From positions 1-45,713 of the IMG/VR virus record IMGVR_UViG_3300035667_000102: a stretch of DNA of 45,713 nucleotides; one strand, given 5' to 3'. Source of the DNA: a virus. Under the pieces are notes generated by a model. The model made no database searches. It was not told the DNA's origin and was given only the letters and a program-made list of their open reading frames with translations. Made by a program: the position numbers and the translations under genes. Shown here in pieces: positions 39,589-45,713 of the stretch (positions are counted from its first letter, which is position 1; each line of letters begins with the position of its first letter).

Positions 39589-39963
39589 ATGCTCGACAAC
39601 CACGCTCCATTCCCGCTTGCGGGCAGCGCCGCGCTCATCGATCTGGACGGCAGCCGCGCCCTCGCCCGCATCAACCTCGTGCATGACGACGGCACGCGTA
39701 CCGTCTTCATCGGCAATCACTTTCGCGCATCCGCGACAAAGCGGGTGCCCCTCAACGATCTGATCGACGGGACGCCGCTGACGGACGCGGAAGTCGGCGA
39801 GCTGGCTAAGCTCGACCGGGAAATGGCGGGCAAGGCCCGCTCCACGGCCAAAAAGCTCCAGCGCTTCAACGTCCTGCTCGACCGCCAGGCCAACGCCCCA
39901 GTCCTCGAAGGCCTACTCGCCCGCCACAGACGTAGTCTGGAACGGCAGGGGCAAGCGGCATGA
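39589..39963 (+). CDS. First protein of the rightward operon (unknown)
   Basis: This 124-residue protein has a strong ribosome site (AGGAGG, 4 bases before the ATG) after the repressible promoter. It begins MLDNHAPFPLAGSAALIDLD, with beta strands (ARINLVHDDG, TRTVFIG) then helices (GELAKLDREMAGKARS, AKKLQRFNVLLDRQ). No Cys or membrane segment. It starts a chain of tightly coupled genes and may be the most abundant early rightward product. It could be a host takeover or antirepressor-like factor, but no family was seen. Confidence 0.6.
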   Translation: MLDNHAPFPLAGSAALIDLDGSRALARINLVHDDGTRTVFIGNHFRASATKRVPLNDLIDGTPLTDAEVGELAKLDREMAGKARSTAKKLQRFNVLLDRQANAPVLEGLLARHRRSLERQGQAA

Positions 39964-40136
39964 CGGACCCCAAAATCCGCCTCAAGGCGTGCCCGTGCTG
40001 TCGAAGCCGCGACGTCGAGATCATCGCACTCGGCGGTGGAAACGGCTTCTTCCCCGTCTGCCACGATTGCGATTTCCGATGCCGGCCCGACTCCCCCACG
40101 AGGGAAGCGGCCGCCGCTCAATGGAACGCGCGATGA
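39960..40136 (+). CDS. Lar-like restriction alleviation protein
   Basis: This 58-residue protein has a zinc ribbon: LKACPCCRSRDVEI, then F-P-V-C-H-D-C-D-F-R-C and an end with R-E-A-A-A-A-Q-W-N-A-R. The order C-P-x-C, C-x-x-C and the final W-N-x-R matches Lar-family proteins, which protect DNA from type I restriction by favouring host methylation. It overlaps the genes on either side by 4 bases. The fit by eye is good, and the presence of two methyltransferases in the same phage fits an antirestriction role. Confidence 0.7.
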   Translation: MTDPKIRLKACPCCRSRDVEIIALGGGNGFFPVCHDCDFRCRPDSPTREAAAAQWNAR

Positions 40137-40363
40137 GCGCGGTCGCACTCGCCGGCCAGGGCGGTTCCATCGCGCGTCGCGGCTACCATGTCGCCTATCG
40201 CGGGGGCGGCGCCGACGTATGTCCCGGCTGCGGGCGGTCACATTTTCATGTCGGCCGCGTCAGCGCCGAGTGCGCCTTCTGCGGTACAGCTCTGCCGCTC
40301 GTCGGAGCCCCGAACAGCGGCGGAGGGGGCTCGTGGCAGCGCGGCCGCAAGGTGCCGACATGA
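40133..40363 (+). CDS. Zinc-ribbon protein
   Basis: This 76-residue protein contains C-P-G-C-G-R-S-H-F-H-V and later E-C-A-F-C-G-T-A-L-P, a C-x-x-C...C-x-x-C zinc ribbon. The N-terminus is Gly- and Tyr-rich and the C-terminus is Gly- and basic. It starts in an ATGA overlap with the Lar-like gene and could be a second small antirestriction or DNA-binding factor. No more specific family. Confidence 0.6.
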   Translation: MSAVALAGQGGSIARRGYHVAYRGGGADVCPGCGRSHFHVGRVSAECAFCGTALPLVGAPNSGGGGSWQRGRKVPT

Positions 40364-40491
40364 TTGCCGAAGCGCGCCGGAGCGCCACCGCGGCGCTCAG
40401 CCTCGCCGTCTCCGCGATCCTCTTCGCCCAGATCATCGTGCCGGGCGCGGCCTGGCTTCTCCCGAAAATCGGAAAGGACCTGCTCCCATGA
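40360..40491 (+). CDS. Single-TM microprotein
   Basis: This 43-residue protein has one hydrophobic helix (AALSLAVSAILFAQIIVPGAAWLL) between a basic start and a basic end (PKIGKD). Four-base overlaps join it to the genes on both sides, which supports translation. Its function is unknown; it may interact with the membrane in early infection or lysogeny. Confidence 0.5.
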   Translation: MIAEARRSATAALSLAVSAILFAQIIVPGAAWLLPKIGKDLLP

Positions 40492-41153
40492 CGAAGCAAC
40501 CGGACGCCGCCCCCAAGCTCTGCATCACCGTCGGCGAATTGAGCAAGCTCAAGCCCTGCGTCGGAGACGGTCGACGGGTGCGGGCGGCGCTAAAGCGCCT
40601 GAACTGCGACCCAGGTTTTTGCTTCAGCGCGGCCGCCGCTCGCGAGGCGGGTTGCACATATTCCGACGTGATCTGGGCGGCCTCCGCGATCGCCATGGAC
40701 GATAACGAAGTCGCGCGGCGGCTGACCTATTTCGTCAACGATAGCGCGATCAAGGTGCTGCACATCTTCGAAGAGCGCTGGCCGGAGGATCAGCGGCCGC
40801 GGCTCGCCATCAAGGCGACCTTGGGCTTCCTCGCCGGCCGCGTCTCGGACGAAGAATGGGGGCGTGCCAGTCGGGCTGCGCGGGATGCGTGGGATGCGTG
40901 GGATGCGCGGGATGCGTGGGATGCGTGGGATGCGCGGGCTGCGTGGGCTGCGCGGGCTGCGTGGGCTGCGTGGGCTGCGCGGGATGCGTGGGATGCGCGG
41001 GATGCGTGGGCTGCGTGGGCTGCGTGGGATGCTGCCGAGAAGGAGTTCGAGGCCTCGCAGTTCGACCGGCTCATCTTGTGGCTCAGCGACGCCCCGCCGA
41101 AACCGCTACGCCTCCCGTCGCGCCCCAAGGCTGCCGCCAAGGCCGCAGCATGA
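40488..41153 (+). CDS. Protein with an N-terminal helical domain and Trp/Ala tandem repeats
   Basis: This 221-residue protein has residues 10-125 that read as a helical domain ([52 protein letters not shown]), followed by about 53 residues of three-residue units [W/R]-[D/A]-A (129-182), then [18 protein letters not shown] and a basic tail. The repeat is encoded by a 9-bp DNA repeat (40873-41033). Phages carry similar Ala-rich repeat proteins of unknown function, and some resemble putative immunity proteins. It is coupled by ATGA to genes on both sides. The repeat could vary in copy number. Confidence 0.65.
   Translation: MTKQPDAAPKLCITVGELSKLKPCVGDGRRVRAALKRLNCDPGFCFSAAAAREAGCTYSDVIWAASAIAMDDNEVARRLTYFVNDSAIKVLHIFEERWPEDQRPRLAIKATLGFLAGRVSDEEWGRASRAARDAWDAWDARDAWDAWDARAAWAARAAWAAWAARDAWDARDAWAAWAAWDAAEKEFEASQFDRLILWLSDAPPKPLRLPSRPKAAAKAAA
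40873..41033 (+). repeat. Tandem 9-bp repeat, 17 copies plus a partial
   Basis: The unit is GGG-[A/C]-TGCG-[T/C], in phase with the coding frame, encoding [W/R]-[D/A]-A. Variation is only at the fourth and ninth positions, as expected from slipped-strand or unequal expansion. All plus-strand frames stay open through it. Confidence 0.9.
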
Positions 41154-41554
41154 GGATCGCGGCTACGCCGCGATCAGGGGCCGGCGCGACGCCGACACCC
41201 CGCTATGTCAGGCGTTCCAGGAAGAAAGGATTCCGCACGCCCGAGGGCGTGATCTACTGCGGACGCCCGACGGTTCGCGGTAACCCCTTCGACTGGCGCA
41301 TCCATGGGATCGCCCGCGCTGTCCGCCTCTATGCCGATTGGTTCGATTACAGGCTGAGCGCGCTCGCGCTTGAACGCATGGGCTTCTGCCCGGCCGAGAT
41401 CGATGCGCTGACCCGCAAGCGTGAGCGCCTGCGGCAGCAGGAGGCGTGGCTTCGGGGCAAGGAACTCTCCTGCTGGTGCGCCGAGAACGCGCGCTTTTGC
41501 CACGTCCGCACTGTTCTGCTCCCCCGCCTCAACGCCCCGGAGACACCTTCATGA
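41150..41554 (+). CDS. DUF4326 protein
   Basis: This 134-residue protein has the markers of DUF4326: V-I-Y-C-G-R-P-T-V-R-G-N-P-F (about 38-51), Y-A-D-W-F, and L-R-G-K-E-L-S-C-W-C followed by C-H. The last is a probable metal or redox site. The family is widespread in phages and has no established function. It starts in ATGA overlap and is followed by the methyltransferase gene in another ATGA overlap. Confidence 0.75.
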   Translation: MRIAATPRSGAGATPTPRYVRRSRKKGFRTPEGVIYCGRPTVRGNPFDWRIHGIARAVRLYADWFDYRLSALALERMGFCPAEIDALTRKRERLRQQEAWLRGKELSCWCAENARFCHVRTVLLPRLNAPETPS

Positions 41555-43854
41555 AGCATCCCGATCTGCTCGACGGCGCCTCGCCCGTCGCCTTCGTCCG
41601 CGTCTGGGGCGAGGGCATCATCGTCGACAACTTCGCCGGCGGCGGCGGCGCCTCGACGGGCATCGAGGCCGCGATCGAGCGCCCCGTCGACCTCGCCATC
41701 AACCACGACGCCGAGGCTGTGGCGATGCACCTCGCCAATCACCCGGCGACGCATCACCTTTGCCAGTCGATCTATGCCGTCGACCCGCTCGAGGCGGTCT
41801 CGGGCCGGCCAGTCCTGGGGGCGTGGTTCTCGCCCGACTGCAAACACTTCTCCAAGGCCAAGGGCGGCAAACCCGTCGAGAAGAATATCCGCGACCTGGC
41901 ATGGACCGTCGTCCATTGGGCCGAGCGGCTCGGCCCGCAGCTGCGGCCGCAGATAATCTGGCTGGAGAATGTCGAGGAGTTCCGCACCTGGGGCCCGCTC
42001 GGCGCCGACGACAAGCCCGATCCCGCGCGCAAGGGCGAGACATTCGACGAATGGGTGGGCCGCCTGCGCCGGGCCGGCTACAAGGTCCAGTGGCGCGAGC
42101 TGAGGGCCTGCGACTACGGCGCTCCGACCAGTCGCAAGCGCCTGTTCATCGTCGCCCGCTGCGACGGCGAGCCGATCGTTTGGCCCGAGCCGACGCATGG
42201 CAAGCCAGGGTCACCCGAGGTCCTGTCCGGCAAGCGCCTGCCATGGCGGACCGCGGCGGAGATCATCGATTGGTCGATTCCGTGCCCGTCGATCTTCACC
42301 CGAAAAAAGGAGCTGAAGGACGCAACCAAGCGCCGGATCGCTCACGGCATCATGCGCTTCGTCGTCAACAGCCCGAAGCCGTTCATAGTCCCGATCACGC
42401 ACAGCGGCGGCGACAGCCGCGTTCACTCGGCCGACGATCCGCTCCGCACCGTCACCACGGCCGCGCGCGGGGAGTTCGCTATGGTCGCCCCCGTCTTTGC
42501 CCGCACTGCCCATGGCGAGCGCGACAGCAAGGGCAAGAAGCGAGGGAAGGGCGACCATGGCCCGGCCGAGCCTTTCCCGACCGTCCTCTCCAGCCAGGAT
42601 AGCGCCCTGATCAGCGCGACGATCGTCGGCTGTGGCGGGCGGCGCGGGCAGAGCGGCCCGGTCGACGTCCTGGGCCCCTATCCGACGACGACGGCCAAGG
42701 GCGACGCATGCCTGGTCACCGCCGCGCTAATCTCGAACCAGTATACGAGCAACACCAATGGCGGCCGCGGCGACCCTGACCGGCCCTTTAAGACGGTGAC
42801 AGCAGGTGGCGGCCACCATGCCTTGGTCGCGGTGTCGCTGGTCAGCGTCGACAACACCTCTACCCGGGCAATCCGGGCATTCGAGGCTAACGATCCTCTA
42901 CGCACCGTCACCAGTTCAGGCGGCGGCTTCGCAGCCGTAAGCGCGACGCTGATCCAGATGGGCTACGGCGAACGGGAAGGGCAGGCGCCTCGCGTCCTCG
43001 ATCTCCATATGCCGCTTGGCACCATCGTCGCTGGCGGGATCAAGCACAGCGTCGCGACTGCTCTGCTCGTCCCGCACGTCATGACGATGCGCAATGCTCA
43101 GAAGCCCTACACCGCGGGAGACGAGCCGACGCATACGATCACGGCGGGAGGCGCGCATCAGAACCTGGTCAGCGCGTTCCTCCACAAATACCGGCCCGAT
43201 CATCCGGGCCAGTCGCTCGACGATCCGGCGCCGACCGTCACCGCCAACAGCTACATCAAGCGTCCCGGCGGCGCGCCGCCGCTCGCAGTCGTCACCGCCC
43301 ACATAGCGCAGCACAACAGCGGCAAGACCCCGAATGCCGGGCGGACGGCAGAGGCTCCGCTCAGCACGATCACAAGCAGCGGATCACACCAGCAGCTCGT
43401 GGCTACGACCGTCATGAAGTTGCGCGGCACGTCGAAGGACGGCCAGCCGATCGACGTGCCGCTGCATACCCTCTCCGCCGGCGGGACGCACTTCGCCGAG
43501 GTCGCCGCCTTCCTCATCAAATATTACGGCAACGAGAATGGAGGCTACGGCTTCGACCAGCCGATCGGCACGGCCACGACCAAGGAGCGATTCGGCCTCG
43601 TCACCGTGACGATCGACGGCGAGGAATATGTCATCGCCGACATCGGCATGCGGATGCTGACGCCACGCGAGCTGGCTCGGGCCCAGGGCTTCCCCGACGA
43701 CTATATCCTGGACCCGATCGTCAACGGCAAGCCGCTCACCAAGACGGCACAGATCCGCATGATCGGCAACAGCGTCTGCCCGCCTCTCTCCGAGGCGCTG
43801 GTGCGCGCCAACCTTGCCGACGCCATCGTCGGCGTGGCCGCGGTGGCGGCATGA
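41551..43854 (+). CDS. C5 cytosine DNA methyltransferase with repeated recognition region
   Basis: This 767-residue enzyme has the C5-methyltransferase core: V-D-N-F-A-G-G-G-G-A-S (motif I, 25-35), F-S-P-D-C97-K-H-F-S (motif IV, with the catalytic Cys in a P-D-C rather than P-C-Q setting), L-E-N-V (138-141), GAPTSRKRLFIV (motif VIII-like), and R-M-L-T-P-R-E-L-A-R-A-Q-G-F and IRMIGNSV (IX, X). Between VIII and IX, about residues 310-690 hold 11 degenerate units with P-x-x-T-[V/I/L]-[T/S]-[A/S/T]. It would methylate cytosine in target sites and shield phage DNA. It is coupled to DUF4326 and a tiny membrane protein. Confidence 0.88.
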   Translation: MKHPDLLDGASPVAFVRVWGEGIIVDNFAGGGGASTGIEAAIERPVDLAINHDAEAVAMHLANHPATHHLCQSIYAVDPLEAVSGRPVLGAWFSPDCKHFSKAKGGKPVEKNIRDLAWTVVHWAERLGPQLRPQIIWLENVEEFRTWGPLGADDKPDPARKGETFDEWVGRLRRAGYKVQWRELRACDYGAPTSRKRLFIVARCDGEPIVWPEPTHGKPGSPEVLSGKRLPWRTAAEIIDWSIPCPSIFTRKKELKDATKRRIAHGIMRFVVNSPKPFIVPITHSGGDSRVHSADDPLRTVTTAARGEFAMVAPVFARTAHGERDSKGKKRGKGDHGPAEPFPTVLSSQDSALISATIVGCGGRRGQSGPVDVLGPYPTTTAKGDACLVTAALISNQYTSNTNGGRGDPDRPFKTVTAGGGHHALVAVSLVSVDNTSTRAIRAFEANDPLRTVTSSGGGFAAVSATLIQMGYGEREGQAPRVLDLHMPLGTIVAGGIKHSVATALLVPHVMTMRNAQKPYTAGDEPTHTITAGGAHQNLVSAFLHKYRPDHPGQSLDDPAPTVTANSYIKRPGGAPPLAVVTAHIAQHNSGKTPNAGRTAEAPLSTITSSGSHQQLVATTVMKLRGTSKDGQPIDVPLHTLSAGGTHFAEVAAFLIKYYGNENGGYGFDQPIGTATTKERFGLVTVTIDGEEYVIADIGMRMLTPRELARAQGFPDDYILDPIVNGKPLTKTAQIRMIGNSVCPPLSEALVRANLADAIVGVAAVAA

Positions 43855-43982
43855 TCGGCTGCTTTCACTTCTTCGTCGCAGCGGCGGCTTGCGTCGTCTG
43901 GGCCCTAGTCGGTCCCACCGGAGCATTGACGTTCACCCTGATCCTACTGGTCCTCGCGGCGATGCTGGACTGGGCCTCGTGA
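43851..43982 (+). CDS. Two-TM microprotein
   Basis: This 43-residue protein has helices FHFFVAAAACVVWALVG and LTFTLILLVLAAMLDW separated by P-T-G-A. It starts in an ATGA overlap with the methyltransferase stop and ends overlapping the next gene by one base. It may be part of the same phage takeover set as the other small membrane proteins, but no role is known. Confidence 0.5.
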   Translation: MIGCFHFFVAAAACVVWALVGPTGALTFTLILLVLAAMLDWAS

Positions 43983-44407
43983 TGGTAGATTTCCTCTCGG
44001 TCGCAGCGCGCGCCGGCTATGCGCCGGATGCCGCGCGCGAGCGCGATGAGCGGGCGCGCCTCTATCCCGCGAGGATCCGCGAGGGAAAGATCGAGCGCGG
44101 CGACGCTGAGACAGACTATGCGGCATGGGGCGCGATCGCGCGCTGGTGCGAGGGGTCATGGGGCTCGACGATCATCGTCGACGCTGATGGCGCGGAGATC
44201 ACGCTCGAGACGATGGAGCTCGCCGCCGCACGGGCCCTGCAGGCGGGCGAGGCAGCCGTGGCCAAAGCCCCGGCCGGATCCGCCCGGACTGCCCGGCGCG
44301 ACGCCGTGGCGGCCATCCACGGGCTTCTGAGCCGCTATCGCGCATGGCTCGGCGGGCTCAACGCCGAGGTTCGCGCCCAGGCCGCCGCGAGGCGGCAGGC
44401 CGCCTGA
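43982..44407 (+). CDS. Small helical protein of unknown function
   Basis: This 141-residue protein starts MVDFLSVAARAGYAPDAARE, then is rich in Arg, Ala and Glu helices (ERDERARLYPARIREGK, ELAAARALQAGEAAVAKAP). A segment (STIIVDADGAEITLE) may be a strand pair. It precedes the excisionase-like gene and is coupled on both sides. No motif recognised. It could be a small regulator of integration or cargo. Confidence 0.5.
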   Translation: MVDFLSVAARAGYAPDAARERDERARLYPARIREGKIERGDAETDYAAWGAIARWCEGSWGSTIIVDADGAEITLETMELAAARALQAGEAAVAKAPAGSARTARRDAVAAIHGLLSRYRAWLGGLNAEVRAQAAARRQAA

Positions 44408-44661
44408 TGACCGCCCAGGCGCGGGTGGCGCTAATGCCGGACTGGCCAGCGCGCATGGGCGAGGATCTCGCTTCGCTCTATCTGGGCGTCTCGCAATCGA
44501 CATTCCGTGATCGTGTCTCGGCGGGCAGCTACCCGCAGCCGATCAGCGATGGGCGGCGCCGGCTTTGGTCGCGCCGCCAGCTCGATCGCTATGTTGACGC
44601 CCAATTCGGCTTGCCGCAGACCGGCGATCCGGAGGATGGGTCGTGGGACGACTTGAAATGA
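44407..44661 (+). CDS. AlpA/Xis-like excisionase
   Basis: This 84-residue protein has a winged-helix pattern: L-A-S-L-Y-L-G-V-S-Q-S-T-F-R-D-R-V, a short wing (GSYPQPISDGRRRLW) and R-R-Q-L-D-R-Y-V. This is typical of AlpA or MerR-like excisionases that bind att DNA and direct the integrase. It sits immediately before the integrase and overlaps it by ATGA, which would keep their amounts linked. The C-terminal acidic tail is disordered. Confidence 0.72.
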   Translation: MTAQARVALMPDWPARMGEDLASLYLGVSQSTFRDRVSAGSYPQPISDGRRRLWSRRQLDRYVDAQFGLPQTGDPEDGSWDDLK

Positions 44662-45713
44662 AGGGCGTCTGCCAGAAGCACGGGCGCACCTATTACCGGC
44701 GCAAGGTGGCGGGCAAGGATCACTACATCCGCCTGCCGGACCCGGCCGAGCCTGCTTTCGCCGAAGCCTATGCCATCGCCAAGTCGGACGCGCCGGCGCG
44801 GCTCGGCCCCGCGGCGGGCACGCTCGCCGCCCTGGTCGCCGCCTACCGCGCCAGCGCCGACTATCGCTCGATCCCGTCGCCCCGGACGCGGACCAATTAT
44901 GCCCGATATCTCGACATGATCGCGACCGAGGACGGGCATCGGACCGTGCGCAGCGCCACGCCCTATCTCGTTAGGCGCATGCGCGATCGCTATCAGGAGC
45001 ATCCGGGCAAGGCGAACAACTGGTTGAACGTCTTCAAGACGCTGATGGGCTGGGCCGCGCTGAACGACTGGCGCCGCGACAACCCGGCCGCGCCGGTCAA
45101 GATGCTGCCGATCGGCGAGCACGAGCCCTGGCCGGCCGACGTCCTCGCCCGCGCGCTCGAGGCGGCTTCGCCGATGCTGCGCCTGGCGATCGTCACCGGC
45201 CTGTGCAGCGGCGCGCGAATCGGCGACGTCATCCGGATGCAGCATGGCTGGCACGATGGGCGGATCATGGAGTTCGTCACCGCGAAGAACCGGGCCCACG
45301 TCGCGGTGCCGATGCACCCGGCCTGGACGGCCGAGCTGGCGAGCCACAAGCGCAGCGCGGTGACCCTGCTCTACGACCGCAGCGGCAAGCCCTTCGCATC
45401 TACCAAGATCGTCCAGGAGCGCATCCGCCGCCTGATGAGCGATATCGGCGGGCCCACCTATGTCACCAACGGCCGCGAGCGGGGCTACAGCTTCCACGGC
45501 CTGCGCAAGAACGCGACCTGCTACCTCGCCGAACTCCGCCTGAACGACAGCGAGATCGGCGCGATCTGCGGCATGACGCCCGAGACGGTGCGCCACTACA
45601 CCAAGCGCGCCAAGGCGCTGATGATCGCCCAGGGCGCGGCCGCGCGCATCATGCGGGGGGACGTCATTTCGCTAAAAGGGGGACGCCGCGAAACGCGCGC
45701 GAAAAATCCCTAG
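44658..45713 (+). CDS. Tyrosine-family phage integrase
   Basis: This 351-residue recombinase has all the catalytic residues: R187 in G-L-C-S-G-A-R-I-G-D, K210, H280-G-L-R283, H313 and the nucleophile Y314 in V-R-H-Y-T-K-R. The N-terminal part is an arm- and core-binding region (RRKVAGKDHYIRLPDP; then the segment around 60-150). It would integrate and excise the phage at an att site. The ATG at 44658 overlaps the excisionase stop (ATGA); an in-frame GTG at 44643 is less likely. The stop TAG is the last three bases of the window, so att sites, if any, lie outside it. Confidence 0.92.
   Translation: MKGVCQKHGRTYYRRKVAGKDHYIRLPDPAEPAFAEAYAIAKSDAPARLGPAAGTLAALVAAYRASADYRSIPSPRTRTNYARYLDMIATEDGHRTVRSATPYLVRRMRDRYQEHPGKANNWLNVFKTLMGWAALNDWRRDNPAAPVKMLPIGEHEPWPADVLARALEAASPMLRLAIVTGLCSGARIGDVIRMQHGWHDGRIMEFVTAKNRAHVAVPMHPAWTAELASHKRSAVTLLYDRSGKPFASTKIVQERIRRLMSDIGGPTYVTNGRERGYSFHGLRKNATCYLAELRLNDSEIGAICGMTPETVRHYTKRAKALMIAQGAAARIMRGDVISLKGGRRETRAKNP

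Noticed and set aside
40873-41033. CRISPR array
   Set aside because: The units are 9 bp head-to-tail with no spacers and are in a coding frame.
40864-41283. A plus-strand reading of M-R-G / L-R-G repeats over the tandem repeat
   Set aside because: All plus-strand frames are open through a 9-bp repeat; only the [W/R]-[D/A]-A frame continues into plausible domains and gene overlaps.
41347-42198. A 283-codon minus-strand reading
   Set aside because: Antisense to DUF4326 and the methyltransferase core; no independent start signal.

Overview
The window is essentially a complete temperate siphovirus genome or prophage. It opens on the last lysis gene, whose stop codon is at base 1, and closes on the stop codon of a tyrosine integrase. 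The very high GC content, the protein families (GcrA-like DNA-binding protein, DUF6441 tail protein, DUF6362-like regulator, DUF1643, DUF4326) and the compositional style suggest an alphaproteobacterial host, most likely a sphingomonad. That assignment is inference. There is no contractile sheath or baseplate set, but there is a 1407-residue tape measure, a lambda-type portal, gpW and a GpA-type terminase, so a long non-contractile tail is expected.

The control switch is near 38.7 kb. A Cro-like gene reads left and a LexA/CI-type self-cleaving repressor reads right. Four operator-like dyads (consensus TAATAC-N5-GTATTA) lie as two pairs, one between the two genes and one just after the repressor gene. 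Each pair has exactly 24 bp between sites and each covers a near-consensus promoter TTGACA-N16-TATTA(C/T). The right-hand operon (39.6 kb to the end) is a chain of genes overlapping by 1 to 4 bases: small zinc-binding and membrane proteins including a Lar-like antirestriction protein, a protein with a 17-copy 9-bp repeat, DUF4326, a C5 cytosine methyltransferase with 11 internal repeats, a probable excisionase and the integrase. The left-hand early operon (38.7 down to about 27 kb) holds regulators, a helicase-methyltransferase fusion, MazG-like, DUF1643, ASCH and GcrA-like proteins, a DndC-like PP-loop/Fe-S enzyme and a primase-polymerase/helicase. Near 27.5-27.7 kb lies a cluster of long inverted repeats that may be the replication origin.

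The late region (27.5 kb down to 1) follows the usual order: DUF6362-like protein, an initiator-like tRNA-Met, terminase subunits, gpW, portal, ClpP-protease/major-capsid fusion, capsid decoration, connectors, tail tube, tail chaperone, tail completion, tape measure, tail tip, lysis. The tail chaperone carries a strong -1 ribosomal frameshift signal: A AAA AAC, a 6-base spacer and a GC-rich stem, leading to a 96-codon extension that ends exactly at the next gene's start. A cargo cassette (about 12.5-15.0 kb) interrupts the tail genes just before the tape measure. It has its own promoter, operator and hairpin terminators and carries a ribbon-helix-helix protein, an exported protein, an unknown protein, a Tat-signal protein and a Rha-type regulator. 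The lysis block has a holin, a two-domain endolysin, overlapping spanin genes and, unusually, a nucleotidyltransferase-fold protein.

Most genes are coupled by ATGA or TGATG overlaps, which guided the choice of starts. Several small genes (13881-14045, 34394-34564, 39960-40136, 40360-40491, 43851-43982) are short but supported by this chain. Family names were assigned by reading motifs; no database search was run.
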